A stretch of DNA of 64,000 nucleotides from Sphingomonas sp. NBWT7 (GCF_014217605.1 NZ_CP043639.1:767501-831500), one strand, 5' to 3'; positions 33,617 through 43,823 are shown, numbered from the stretch's first letter. Numbers and translations: made by a program. The notes: generated by a model from the letters alone, not told the origin.

Positions 33617-33930
33617 TGGCGCGGCGCGCGGTGATGCCGCGGACCGCGGTAATCACGATAGGCACGGGCGTAGCGCGGCCGATCGTAGCGGCGATAGCTG
33701 CGGTACCCGCGCGAGCCACGGTAGTTGCGGTAGTTCCGGTAGCCGCGATTGCCACGGTAGCTCGGGTACCCGCGACGCTGATTGCTGTAGCGACGACCGC
33801 GATCGCGATCGTAGCCACGATCCGACCGGTAGGACTGGGCCTGTGCCTCTGTCGGCGCGGCGACGCTTACGCCCAACCCCGTGAGGACCATCGCCAAGGC
33901 GGCGAAGAAGCCCATCAGCTTTTTACGCAT
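33598..33930 (-). CDS. Exported Tyr/Arg/Gly-rich low-complexity protein
   Basis: 110 residues from ATG 33930, eight bases after GGGAG. A signal peptide (FFAALAMVLTGLGVSVAA, cleavage near AQAQ) is followed by about 78 residues made almost only of Tyr, Arg, Gly, Ser and His in RGYRNYRNYRGSRGYRSY-like arrays. Sphingomonads encode similar exported Arg/Tyr-rich proteins with RcnB-type C-termini (compare 45361-45735), but this one lacks that motif. A role in binding metal, polysaccharide or DNA at the envelope is possible. Confidence 0.65.
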   Translation of the reverse strand: MRKKLMGFFAALAMVLTGLGVSVAAPTEAQAQSYRSDRGYDRDRGRRYSNQRRGYPSYRGNRGYRNYRNYRGSRGYRSYRRYDRPRYARAYRDYRGPRHHRAPRHYRRHR

Positions 33931-34030
33931 GAACATATCTCCCGGCGCTCTGCGCGCATGGGGAACCTAACTGCTCGCCGCCGGACATTGATCCGGGCCG
34001 GAGCGGACCTGCCTTCGAACGGACTTCGTA

Positions 34031-34414
34031 ATGCCTGCTGACTTGCCGCCCCCATTCGTCTGTCAGGTCGTGAAGGTGCACGACGGCGATGGTCCGCTTT
34101 GGTGCGCGAACGGCCGCAAGGTGCGGGTCGCGGGCGTGCAAGCGCCGGACTACGAGAACGCCGAGCCATGCCGCCGCCGGAAGGCAGCCTACGTGTGCGA
34201 TGACGCGGAGGCACGCGCGAGCCAGCGCATCGCTGCCCGCCTCACGCTCAACAAGCGCCTGACCTGCCAGCCGGTCGATCGCAGCTACACGCGAGTCGTA
34301 GCCCGCTGCACGCTGCCGGACGGTCGATCGCTGACCTGCGCGCTGCTCGCCGCCGGCGCCGCGACGCGCTGGGATAGCTACTGGCGCCGCTACAAGATGG
34401 GGGAGTGCCGCTGA
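34031..34414 (+). CDS. Thermonuclease-like (SNase fold) protein
   Basis: 127 residues. The OB-fold pattern of staphylococcal nuclease is visible: VKVHDGDGPLWCANGRKVRVAGVQAPD, then YTRVVARCTLPDGRSLTCALLAAGAA and a Trp-rich end. The first arginine and acid of the active site are in KVRVAGVQAPDYE, and the later Arg appears as TRVVARC. Four or more cysteines may pair. No signal peptide is seen at this start. It heads a tightly overlapped trio with the excisionase-like and integrase genes. Cytosolic nuclease or DNA-binding roles are both possible. Confidence 0.75.
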   Translation: MPADLPPPFVCQVVKVHDGDGPLWCANGRKVRVAGVQAPDYENAEPCRRRKAAYVCDDAEARASQRIAARLTLNKRLTCQPVDRSYTRVVARCTLPDGRSLTCALLAAGAATRWDSYWRRYKMGECR

Positions 34415-34650
34415 TGGGACTGGCGCTGAGCCGCCTTCCTGATTGGCCGGCCGGCATGAACCGCGAGATGGCGCTCGCTTATACTGGCGTCGCCGACGGG
34501 CAACTGCGTGAGTGGGAGCGCCGCGGCGTGGTGCGCTTTCGTCAGCGCGGACCGCGCGGCGCCGCAATCGCGCCGCGTGCAGATCTCGACAAAGCGCTCG
34601 CAACGCTGTTCGGCGCCGCCGACGGCGACGACCCGATCGAGTTCGACTGA
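34414..34650 (+). CDS. Excisionase-like small DNA-binding protein
   Basis: 78 residues from ATG 34414, overlapping the preceding stop (TGATG). A MerR/Xis-type winged helix is suggested by NREMALAYTGVADGQLREWERRGVVRF followed by a short basic wing (RQRGPRGAAIA). Its stop overlaps the integrase ATG. Position directly before the integrase and size are those of recombination directionality factors, which bend the attachment site and favour excision. The assignment is from context and the helix pattern. Confidence 0.7.
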   Translation: MGLALSRLPDWPAGMNREMALAYTGVADGQLREWERRGVVRFRQRGPRGAAIAPRADLDKALATLFGAADGDDPIEFD

Positions 34651-35909
34651 TGGCTCGGCCACGCGGATGGGTGCGCCTGCCGGCCTACGTGAGGGCAACG
34701 AAGCGGGCAGGGGGCGAGGTCGCCTATTATTGGGAGTTGCCCCCGTGGGCGCGTCCTGTGCGCAATCCAGACGGTACGGTCACGCCTGCGCTCCGTGATG
34801 GCCGCCGACACGCGCTGACGAACACATCGCTTGGTACCGACCTAGCCGCCGCGATGGCCAAGGCGGAAGCGCTCAACCAAGCGCTCGCGCACTGGCGCAC
34901 CGGTGAGGGCGGCGACGCCATGGCGAGGGGCACTGTCGAGTGGCTGTTCGCCTGGTACCGCGAGCAGGCGCGCTTCAAGAAGAACGCAGCCAAGACGCGC
35001 AGCGACTACCGCAGGCTCATGGACATGCTCGCGGTGTTCGAGACGAAGGCCGGATCGCCGCCGCTCGGCAAACGTATGGCAGCCAAGGTCGACGCCAGCG
35101 TCGCAGACAAGCTCTATGCGAAGCTGCGCCTCCGCGGCGAACGCCAGGCTACCTACGCGATGCAGGTGTGCCGCCTCGTCTGGACGTGGGCAGTTCGGCA
35201 CCACCGCGTCACCGGGGTGAAAGAGAACCCGTTCGCAGGCATGGGGCTCAAGAGCACCTCAGTGAAGGGAAACCGCGCGACGTCGCGCGCGGAGTACGAC
35301 CTCTACCGCGCTACGGCCCGCAAGATGGGCTTCCAGTCGATGGCTACGGCCGCAGCTTTGTCGTTCGAATGTTGTCAGCGCGTCTGGGACGCTTTCGGCT
35401 TCGCCGATTCGGACGGGCAGGAGCACCGCGGCATCGAATGGGCTGGGTACGAGCCCGGCAAGCAGATCGCCCTCGTGCAGTCGAAGACGGGCAACAACGT
35501 CGTGCTGCCACTCACGATCGCCGTCGGTGGCGAGCTGGTGCGTCTCTATCCCGACCTGGAGGACGAGCTCGAGCGCACGCCGCGCACGGCCAGCGTCATC
35601 GTCGTCGAGGAGCGCAGCGGTGAGAAGTACAAGGAGCGTCGCATGTCATCCGTCCATCGCGCGATCTGCGAGAAGGCTGGGCTGCCGAAGGATATGACAT
35701 TCACCGGCTTCCGGCACGGCGGCATCACCGAGGTCGGATCCGTCAGCGCTGACGTGCGCCCGATCTCAGGCCACGCAACGCTAGATGTCACTCGGATCTA
35801 CAACAAGGCAACGGCCGACAAAGCGCGCGAGATCGCCGTCGCCCGGCGTGCTCATATCGCTGCTTTAGGCGGCGATTTGTCGGAAAACGTATCGGAACAT
35901 GTCGAATAG
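34650..35909 (+). CDS. Tyrosine recombinase (integrase) of the tRNA-Lys element
   Basis: 419 residues from ATG 34650. An N-terminal arm-binding part is followed by a SAM-like core-binding domain (residues about 90-190) and the catalytic domain. Visible active-site residues are Arg244 (CQRVWD), Lys279 (QSKTGNN), Arg355 (GFRHGG), His375 (SGHATLD) and Tyr384 (RIYNKAT). The box II histidine normally three residues before Arg355 is Thr352, a known variation in some phage integrases. The last codons coincide with the predicted arm sites, and the gene points at the tRNA-Lys target. Confidence 0.92.
   Translation: MARPRGWVRLPAYVRATKRAGGEVAYYWELPPWARPVRNPDGTVTPALRDGRRHALTNTSLGTDLAAAMAKAEALNQALAHWRTGEGGDAMARGTVEWLFAWYREQARFKKNAAKTRSDYRRLMDMLAVFETKAGSPPLGKRMAAKVDASVADKLYAKLRLRGERQATYAMQVCRLVWTWAVRHHRVTGVKENPFAGMGLKSTSVKGNRATSRAEYDLYRATARKMGFQSMATAAALSFECCQRVWDAFGFADSDGQEHRGIEWAGYEPGKQIALVQSKTGNNVVLPLTIAVGGELVRLYPDLEDELERTPRTASVIVVEERSGEKYKERRMSSVHRAICEKAGLPKDMTFTGFRHGGITEVGSVSADVRPISGHATLDVTRIYNKATADKAREIAVARRAHIAALGGDLSENVSEHVE
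35878..35904. promoter_or_regulatory. Candidate right arm-binding sites, inside the integrase 3' end
   Basis: TGTCGGAAAACG (35878-35889) and GGAACATGTCG (35894-35904) match motifs at 27235-27246 and 27229-27239 exactly. They code for the final residues of the integrase (LSENVSEHVE), so this stretch is under both coding and binding constraint. Confidence 0.6.
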
Positions 35910-35951
35910 ACGCACCGCGCCCATCGAAGAAAATGGCTGTTTTCTGCGATG

Positions 35952-36032
<81 letters not shown>

Positions 36033-36110
36033 GTGACCGGGAGGGCTGCTGCCCGCGATCGGGAGGCGCCGGGTACCATCGTTGGCGCACGATGCAAGCA
36101 CTTTTTGTGC

Positions 36111-37223
36111 TTAGCGGCGCCGTTCGCCGCGATTTGCCCGATCGATCGACATCAGGATGCCGAGGCAGAGGAACGTCGTCATCTGCGCCGAGCCGCCGAA
36201 ACTGACGAGCGGGAGCGGGATGCCGACGACCGGCGCTAGGCCCATCACCATCATCAGATTGATCGCGACGTAGAAGAAAATCGTCGTCGCGAGCCCCGCG
36301 GCGGCGAGCTTCGCGAAGCGGCTCCGCGCACGCATTCCGACGTCGACGCCCCAGCGGATGACCAGTAGATACGCGCCAATGATGAAAAGGCCGCCGAGCA
36401 GGCCCCATTCCTCCGCCATCGTCGCGAACACGAAATCTGTATGTCCCTCAGGCAGATAATCGAGGTGGCTCTGCGTGCCGTTGAGGAAGCCCTTGCCCGT
36501 GACGCCGCCGGAGCCGATCGCGATCTTCGACTGGCTGATATGGTATCCGGTGCCGAGCGGATCGCTTTCCGGATCCATGAAGATGAGCACGCGGTTGCGC
36601 TGATAATCGTGCAGCGCGAAGTTGACGGCGAGCGGAATGCAAACCGCGAGTGCGAGCCCGCCGCCGACGAACAGGCGCAGCGGGATGCCTGCGAGGAACA
36701 TGACGGTGAGGCCGCCGGCAGTGATCATCAGCGCGGTGCCGAGATCGGGCTGGAGCATCACCAGCGCTGCCGGAAGCCCGATCAGCAGGGCGGCGGGCCA
36801 GATCGCGCCGAATCGCCGGGTCTCGTTCGGCGGCAGCATGTCGTAGAAGCGCGCGCAGGCTAGGACGATCGCCGGCTTCATGATTTCCGACGGCTGCAAT
36901 CGAATGAAGCCGAGGTCGAGCCAGCGCTGGCTGCCGCCGCGCACCGCGCCGAGCAGCTCGACCGCGAACAGCATCACCACGATCACGACGTATGCGGGGA
37001 GGGCGCCCTGCCGCCATACGTCCTCGCGCACACGCGACAGCGCGATCGCGCCGACGAAGAAGACGAGGAAGCGAACACCCTGCGAGAGCGCCCAGGGGCG
37101 CAGATTGCCACCGGCTGCCGAGAACAGCACGACGAGGCCGAAACCGGCGATGCCGATGACCAGCAGCAGCATACGCCACGGCAGTGCCGCCAGCGGGGCG
37201 GGGATGATCGAGGGGCGGCTCAT
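36111..37223 (-). CDS. rodA: Rod-shape peptidoglycan polymerase RodA
   Basis: 370 residues from ATG 37223 with about ten membrane helices. SEDS landmarks are GGSQRWLDLGFIRLQPSEIMKP, MLQPDLGTALMI (which holds the catalytic Asp region), GSGGVTGKGFLNGTQ, YLPEGHTDFVFATMAEEWG and the C-terminal PLVSFGGSAQMTTF. RodA polymerises glycan strands with PBP2 during elongation. The start overlaps the mrdA stop by 4 bp. Confidence 0.96.
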   Translation of the reverse strand: MSRPSIIPAPLAALPWRMLLLVIGIAGFGLVVLFSAAGGNLRPWALSQGVRFLVFFVGAIALSRVREDVWRQGALPAYVVIVVMLFAVELLGAVRGGSQRWLDLGFIRLQPSEIMKPAIVLACARFYDMLPPNETRRFGAIWPAALLIGLPAALVMLQPDLGTALMITAGGLTVMFLAGIPLRLFVGGGLALAVCIPLAVNFALHDYQRNRVLIFMDPESDPLGTGYHISQSKIAIGSGGVTGKGFLNGTQSHLDYLPEGHTDFVFATMAEEWGLLGGLFIIGAYLLVIRWGVDVGMRARSRFAKLAAAGLATTIFFYVAINLMMVMGLAPVVGIPLPLVSFGGSAQMTTFLCLGILMSIDRANRGERRR

Positions 37224-39313
37224 AGCGGGTCCGATGGCTCGGTGGTGCCGACGCTTGCGGGCCCCGCACCGTTGGCGATATCGCTGACGGTGGCTTCCTG
37301 CGTAGCGTTGGAGGCGTCGGTCGCGTTCTCGACCGCGGGCGCGCTGGTCGGTGCGGGCGCATCGGTCTCGGTCGCGGCGGCTTGCGCGGGGGGCGGTGCC
37401 TCGGTGGCGGCGCGATAGGCCGCCTCCTGTGCTGCCATGCGCGTGCGGATGTCGCCGCCCCACGTCGGCTCGACCTCTTCGAGCGATTTCAGCGCGCGCG
37501 GCTTGTCGAACAGATAGGTCATGATGTCGCGGCCAATCAGGGGCGTATCGAGATTGCGTACCGTATGGCCGTTGTGTTCTAGCACCACGGCGGCGGCGTA
37601 GCGCGGCTTGTCGGCGGGGGCGAAGCAGACGAACAGCGCGTGATCGCGCAGTTTGAACGGCAATTGCGCATTGCCGAGCACGCCCGAGCGTCGCTCCGCC
37701 ATCGTGATCCGGCGAACCTGCGCGGTGCCTGTCTTCGCTGCGAGCTGGATACCCGGAACCTGGAGCCGCGAGGCGCCGCCCGTTCCGCCGCCGTTGACGA
37801 CCTTCCACATCCCTTCGCGGACAATGCGCAGGTTCTCCTCGTCGTAAGGCAGCGGCGGCGCCGCACGCGGGATGCGATCCATCAGCAGGCTTGGCTTGAG
37901 CATCCGGCCCGAACCGAGACGCATTGCCATGACGGCGAGCTGCAGCGGATTGGCGAGAACATAGCCCTGGCCGATCGACGCGTTGAGCGAATCGGCCACC
38001 GTCCAGTTCGTCTTGTATTTCCGCTGCTTCCAGGCGCTGTCGGGCACCGTGCCGTAGCGCTGGGTAGAGAACGGCAGGTCGAACTTCTCGCCTAGCCCGA
38101 CGGCGCGCGCAATCGGCGCGATGCGATCGTAGCCGAGCCGCCTGACCATCTCGTAGAAATAGATGTCGCAACTCTGCGCGATTGCCCCGCGCAGGTCGAG
38201 CGGTCCATGGCCGCGCCGTTTGTGGCAGTGGAACACGCCGGTGCCGACACGCATCGCGCCGCTGCAATAGACCCGATCATTCGGATCGACACCGGCTTCG
38301 AGCAGCGCGAGCCCGTTCATCGGCTTGACGGTCGATCCCGGTGGATATAGCCCCTGCGTTACCTTGTTCATCAGCGGCACGTGATCGTCGCCAGACAGCA
38401 TCTTCCACTCGAAATGGCTGATGCCGTCCGAGAAGCTGTTGGGATCGTACGCCGGCATCGAGACCATGCAGAGCATCTCGCCCGTCTGACAGTCGAACAC
38501 GACGGCGGAGCCCGAGTTGGTGCCCAGCCGCCGCGCAGCATATTCCTGCAGGCCGACGTCAATTGTCAGCCGCTGAGACTTGCCCGGCACATCCGGCCGG
38601 GTAGCGAGTTCGGCCACCAGCTTGCCGCGAGCGGTCACTTCGATCCGCTTCGCACCGGGTTTGCCGCGCAATTCAGTTTCTAACGTCTTCTCAAGCCCGT
38701 CCTTGCCGAGCTTGAAACCGGGTGTCAGCAGCAGCGGGTCGCGCGTCTTGCTGAACTGCTCCGCGGTCGCGCCGCCGACATAGCCGGTGAGGTGCGCGAC
38801 CGCGGCGCCTGCCGGATAGTTGCGCGCGAAGCCGCGGGTCGGTGCGACCCCCGGCAATTCAGGCTGGCGGACCTGGACCGCGGCGAAGCGTTCCCAGCTG
38901 ACGTTTTCGGTCACCTTGACCGGCTGAAACCCGACGGCGTGCTTCAGATCCGCGCGGATACGCAGGATATCCTCGTCGCTTAGCGCGAGCAGCTGGCGCA
39001 ACGTCGCAAGCGTCTTCTCCTCGTCGACGATCCGGTCGGGGATCAGGTCTACGCGGAAGTCGGTGCGATTATCCGCGATTGGATGCCCGTGGCGGTCGAG
39101 CAGCCACCCGCGCCGCGGCGGGATCAGCGTCATGTTGACGCGATTGCTCTCGCTGAGGAGATTGTAGCGCTCGTTCTCGGCGATCGAGAGCCACGCCATG
39201 CGCCCCGCGAGCAGCCCGCCGACACCGAGCTGCGCCGCGCCGAGCAGCCATGCGCGACGCGAGAAGGTGTAGCCCTGTTGCGCCTCCGTGGCGATCCGCG
39301 GCGGCCGCTTCAT
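37220..39313 (-). CDS. mrdA: Penicillin-binding protein 2 (elongation transpeptidase)
   Basis: 697 residues from ATG 39313. A single N-terminal anchor (AWLLGAAQLGVGGLLAGRMAW) is followed by the pedestal domain (LIPPRRGWLLDRHGHPIADN) and the transpeptidase: PPGSTVKP (nucleophile Ser), AQSCDIYF (second motif) and AAKTGTAQ (third). The final 100 residues or so are Ala/Pro/Thr-rich and likely disordered, an extension found in sphingomonads. It cross-links glycan made by RodA. Confidence 0.95.
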   Translation of the reverse strand: MKRPPRIATEAQQGYTFSRRAWLLGAAQLGVGGLLAGRMAWLSIAENERYNLLSESNRVNMTLIPPRRGWLLDRHGHPIADNRTDFRVDLIPDRIVDEEKTLATLRQLLALSDEDILRIRADLKHAVGFQPVKVTENVSWERFAAVQVRQPELPGVAPTRGFARNYPAGAAVAHLTGYVGGATAEQFSKTRDPLLLTPGFKLGKDGLEKTLETELRGKPGAKRIEVTARGKLVAELATRPDVPGKSQRLTIDVGLQEYAARRLGTNSGSAVVFDCQTGEMLCMVSMPAYDPNSFSDGISHFEWKMLSGDDHVPLMNKVTQGLYPPGSTVKPMNGLALLEAGVDPNDRVYCSGAMRVGTGVFHCHKRRGHGPLDLRGAIAQSCDIYFYEMVRRLGYDRIAPIARAVGLGEKFDLPFSTQRYGTVPDSAWKQRKYKTNWTVADSLNASIGQGYVLANPLQLAVMAMRLGSGRMLKPSLLMDRIPRAAPPLPYDEENLRIVREGMWKVVNGGGTGGASRLQVPGIQLAAKTGTAQVRRITMAERRSGVLGNAQLPFKLRDHALFVCFAPADKPRYAAAVVLEHNGHTVRNLDTPLIGRDIMTYLFDKPRALKSLEEVEPTWGGDIRTRMAAQEAAYRAATEAPPPAQAAATETDAPAPTSAPAVENATDASNATQEATVSDIANGAGPASVGTTEPSDPL

Positions 39314-39819
39314 TCGGCGACCCGCTTGCGATCGATCCACGCTACGACGCGCGCGGCAAGGGGGAAGAGCAGGGCAGTCACCACGATCTGGATCAATAGC
39401 ACGCCATCGACGTGCGCGCCGAGCGGCGTCGCGAATACCCGCCCGCCGATCAGGCAGAAGGCGCTGATCGCTGCGGCAATCAGCCAGTCCTGCACGAAAC
39501 CGCGCACCAGCGTGCGCTGATCGAACAGGTCGATGAGGAAGAAGCTGAGCGTCCACAGCAGCATCGCGCTGCCGAGCGGCTGCCCGCTAAGGCAATCGTC
39601 GAACAGGCCGAGCAGCGCCGGCGCCCAGCGCCGCAGTGACAGCGGTGCGAGCAGCCGCCAGGCCAGCAGCATCAACAGGCCGCAGGGCGGAAGCAGCGGC
39701 AACGTCGCGCCGACCGGGATGATCGTCACCAAGGAGCCCGCCATCACGCTTATCCACGGCAGCGCGCGCGCGCGGGCGGGGGGCAGGGGCGTCTGGAACG
39801 CCTTGCGCGCGACGATCAC
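39310..39819 (-). CDS. mreD: Rod shape-determining protein MreD
   Basis: 169 residues with five or so membrane helices and a basic tail. The helix 3-4 segment GLFDDCLSGQPLGSAMLLWTLS carries the conserved acidic and glycine pattern of MreD. It overlaps mreC and mrdA by 4 bp each, fixing its place in the mreBCD-mrdA-rodA operon. Confidence 0.9.
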   Translation of the reverse strand: MIVARKAFQTPLPPARARALPWISVMAGSLVTIIPVGATLPLLPPCGLLMLLAWRLLAPLSLRRWAPALLGLFDDCLSGQPLGSAMLLWTLSFFLIDLFDQRTLVRGFVQDWLIAAAISAFCLIGGRVFATPLGAHVDGVLLIQIVVTALLFPLAARVVAWIDRKRVAE

Positions 39820-40718
39820 GGCGTGGCGCCTGCCGGGGGCGTGGGGGCTTTTTCAGGCGGCGGCGGGGGTGGTGGAGGGGGGAGGAAGGGGGCGCTGACG
39901 ATTGCGAAGTCGAAGGTGTCGGGATGTGCGAAGGGGGTGGCGGGCGCACTGTCCGATCCCGCGCGATCGACGCGCGCGACGAGGACGCCAGGCGCGAAGA
40001 TGCCGCCGGTTCCCGAAGTGATGAAGCGGTCGCCCGGCTTGAACGAAGCATTCGCGGTGCCGACCGAGCGGATCTCGACGGTGCCGTCACCGCGGCCGGC
40101 CGCGAGCGCGGGAAGCCCGTCGCCGATTCGGCGGACGGGAATGACGCTCTCCGCATCGGTGGCGAGCAGGACGCGCGCGCTGTTCGGCCCGGTCTCGATG
40201 ACGCGGCCGATCAGCCCGTCGGGGCCGCGCACCGGCATACCCGGCCGCACGCCCTGCCAGCGGCCGGCGTTGAGCACCCCGAAGCGCCGCGTGCTAGACG
40301 CGGTCGAACTGACGATACGCGCCGTCGCGACGATCTGCGGCGTCGCCTCGCGCAGCTTGAGCAGTCCGCGCAGGCGACGGTTGTCGCGCACAAAGATCCG
40401 CGCCTGGACGAGGGCATCGTGCGTCCGTGCCACTTCCGCGCGCAGCGCTGCATTCTCGCCGTGGACGCGGAAATAGGTACCGATCGTCTCCGGTATCGCG
40501 GCGATCCCGCGAACGACGCTGCCAGCGCCGCTGGAAACCGGCGCGGTCAACTCGCTGGTGGCGGCGCGCAGCGCGGCAAACGCGGGCGGATTGAATTGCG
40601 ACAGGACGAGCAGCACCGTTCCCACGACCGCACCGGCGATCGCGAGAATGTAGCTCAAGAAGAGCGAATATTGCGCCCGTCGCGAGAAACCCGGGCGCCG
40701 GTCCCGCGACGACGCCAT
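39816..40718 (-). CDS. mreC: Rod shape-determining protein MreC
   Basis: 300 residues: an N-terminal anchor (SLFLSYILAIAGAVVGTVLLV), a coiled coil (VHGENAALRAEVARTHDALVQ) and the beta-barrel periplasmic domain (GVRPGMPVRGPDGLIGRVIE; GDRFITSGTGGIFAPGVLVARV). The C-terminus is an unusual polyproline tail (nine prolines, then PTPPAGATP). MreC organises the elongasome in the periplasm. The matching DNA at 39845-39895 is extremely G-rich on the plus strand. Confidence 0.94.
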   Translation of the reverse strand: MASSRDRRPGFSRRAQYSLFLSYILAIAGAVVGTVLLVLSQFNPPAFAALRAATSELTAPVSSGAGSVVRGIAAIPETIGTYFRVHGENAALRAEVARTHDALVQARIFVRDNRRLRGLLKLREATPQIVATARIVSSTASSTRRFGVLNAGRWQGVRPGMPVRGPDGLIGRVIETGPNSARVLLATDAESVIPVRRIGDGLPALAAGRGDGTVEIRSVGTANASFKPGDRFITSGTGGIFAPGVLVARVDRAGSDSAPATPFAHPDTFDFAIVSAPFLPPPPPPPPPEKAPTPPAGATP

Positions 40719-40732
40719 GCGTAGGTCTCCGA

Positions 40733-41821
<1,089 letters not shown>

Positions 41822-41916
41822 TCATCCCGCGGCCTCGGCCGCAAGTCGCTTCTTGGGCGGGTATCGCTGCTATCACGGGGTCGCGGGATGGCGCCGATTG
41901 GGCTAGGGCACCGGCC

Positions 41917-43734
41917 GTGTCAATACGCCGCCTGCCCGAACAACTGGTCAACCGCATCGCTGCCGGTGAAGTGGTCGAAAGACCGGCCAGCGCGTTGAAG
42001 GAGCTGGTCGAGAATGCGATCGACGCCGGCGCGACGCGGATCGCCGTGCGGCTGTCCGACGGGGGAATCGGACGGATCGAGGTGGTCGACGATGGCTGCG
42101 GCATGGCGCCCGCCGACATGGCACTCGCGCTCGAACGCCATGCGACGTCGAAGCTGCCGACGGACGATATCGACGCGGTGGCGACGATGGGCTTTCGCGG
42201 CGAGGCGCTGCCGTCGATCGCGAGCGTTGCGCGGCTGACGCTCGAAAGCCGGGTGCGAGGTGCCGACGGCTGGTCGCGCATCGTCGACAACGGCGAGCTC
42301 GTCGCGGAAGGTCCGGCCGCGCTGCCGCCGGGGACACGAATCCTGGTGGAGGATCTGTTCGCGCGCGTGCCCGCGCGGCGCAAGTTCCTGCGCTCGACAC
42401 GCAGTGAGTATGCCGCGTGCCTCGATGCGGTGCGCCGGCTGGCGATGGCGCGGCCCGACATCGTCTTCACGCTCGAGCATGACGGGCGGCGCGCGCTGGC
42501 GGCGATGCAATCGGAAGATCGGCCGGCACGCGTCGCGGCGCTGACCGACCGCAACCTGCGCGACAATGCGGTGGCGATCGATCTTGAGCGCGCGACCGAC
42601 GCAGGTGTTGTGGTGCTCGGCGGCGTCGCCGGCCTGCCGACGTTCCACCGGGGCGTGGCGGATCACCAATATTTGTTCGTCAACGGGCGTCCTGTGAAGG
42701 ATCGCCTGCTGATCGGCGCGATCCGCGGCGCCTACGCCGAGATGATGCCGCGCGATCGGCACGCGGTGGTGGCGCTGTTCCTCGACGTGCCGCCCGCGCT
42801 GGTCGACGTGAACGTGCACCCGGCGAAGACCGAAGTGCGCTTCCGCGACCCCGCGATGATCCGCGGTATGATCGTGAGCGGGTTGCGCCGCGCGCTCGAC
42901 GCGGCGGGGCACCGTGTCGCGCATCGGGCACCAGCGGATGTGCTCGCGATGTTTCAGGCCGAGCCGATCGGCGCCGGCGGGGAAGCGCCGGGCAGCTGGC
43001 CAACCCCTCCCGGTGGCGCCTCATTCGAACCTGGCGAGGCGTTTCCCGCCGCATCGTTCGGTGCCGCGGTGCACGAGCGCCGACCGAGCTTCTTCGCGCC
43101 CCCGCCGCAGGCACGTGCCGAGCCGGCTTGGGCGCCGCCGCCGGCGGGCGTCGCGCATCCCCTGGGCGTCGCGCGTGGACAGGTGGCGAAGACCTATATC
43201 GTCGCCGAGGCAGAGGACGGGCTGGTGATCGTCGATCAGCATGCGGCGCACGAGCGGCTGGTACTGGAACGGATGCGCGCCGCGCTTGCGGACGGGCGCG
43301 TCGCAAGCCAGGCGCTGCTTATTCCGGAAGTGGTCGAGCTCGACGAGCCGGCGTGCGACCGGCTCGACGGGCGGCTGGCGGAGCTCGCCGATCTCGGGCT
43401 CGAGATGGAGCGGTTCGGGCCGCGCGCGATGCTGGTCCGCGCAACGCCCGCGCTGCTCGGCGGGGGTGATCCGTCGGGGCTGGTCGTCGATCTGGCGGAC
43501 GAACTGGCCGCCTACGATGACGCGCTGTCGCTGCGCGAGCGGCTTGACGCTGTCGCGGGAACGATGGCGTGCCACGGCTCGGTTCGTGCCGGGCGGGTAC
43601 TGTCGGTCGCCGAGATGAACGCGCTGCTGCGCGAGATGGAGGCCACCCCGCACTCGGGCCAGTGCAATCACGGCCGCCCGACGTGGGTCAAACTGGCACT
43701 GGGCGATGTGGAGCGGCTGTTCGGGCGGCGTTGA
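41917..43734 (+). CDS. mutL: DNA mismatch repair endonuclease MutL
   Basis: 605 residues from GTG 41917. The GHKL ATPase motifs are KELVENAIDAGAT, VVDDGCGM and TMGFRGEALPSIASV; KTEVRFRD closes the N-terminal domain. A proline-rich linker follows (residues about 340-410). The C-terminal domain carries the endonuclease motif DQHAAHERLVLE, which fits DQHA-x2-E-x4-E, so this MutL probably nicks DNA itself, as expected in organisms without MutH. It nicks the new strand after MutS recognition. Confidence 0.95.
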   Translation: MSIRRLPEQLVNRIAAGEVVERPASALKELVENAIDAGATRIAVRLSDGGIGRIEVVDDGCGMAPADMALALERHATSKLPTDDIDAVATMGFRGEALPSIASVARLTLESRVRGADGWSRIVDNGELVAEGPAALPPGTRILVEDLFARVPARRKFLRSTRSEYAACLDAVRRLAMARPDIVFTLEHDGRRALAAMQSEDRPARVAALTDRNLRDNAVAIDLERATDAGVVVLGGVAGLPTFHRGVADHQYLFVNGRPVKDRLLIGAIRGAYAEMMPRDRHAVVALFLDVPPALVDVNVHPAKTEVRFRDPAMIRGMIVSGLRRALDAAGHRVAHRAPADVLAMFQAEPIGAGGEAPGSWPTPPGGASFEPGEAFPAASFGAAVHERRPSFFAPPPQARAEPAWAPPPAGVAHPLGVARGQVAKTYIVAEAEDGLVIVDQHAAHERLVLERMRAALADGRVASQALLIPEVVELDEPACDRLDGRLAELADLGLEMERFGPRAMLVRATPALLGGGDPSGLVVDLADELAAYDDALSLRERLDAVAGTMACHGSVRAGRVLSVAEMNALLREMEATPHSGQCNHGRPTWVKLALGDVERLFGRR

Positions 43735-43823
43735 GCGCGACGGACAAGCTAAGTCGTTCAGCTTACGCGGAAACCTTTGCAGATCACGGCGTTCGTCGCG
43801 CAACGTTCCTGCAAGGCGCTCGC

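Noticed and set aside
34023..34036. GAAC-like sequences before the thermonuclease-like gene as a third LexA box
   Set aside because: No GAAC or GTTC pair with seven-base spacing was found in 33931-34030.
36111..38267. A 718-codon fusion reading of the frame containing rodA
   Set aside because: The upstream half is an out-of-frame reading of mrdA (arginine-rich, no motifs); RodA begins at 37223 with the normal N-terminus and a 4-bp overlap with mrdA.
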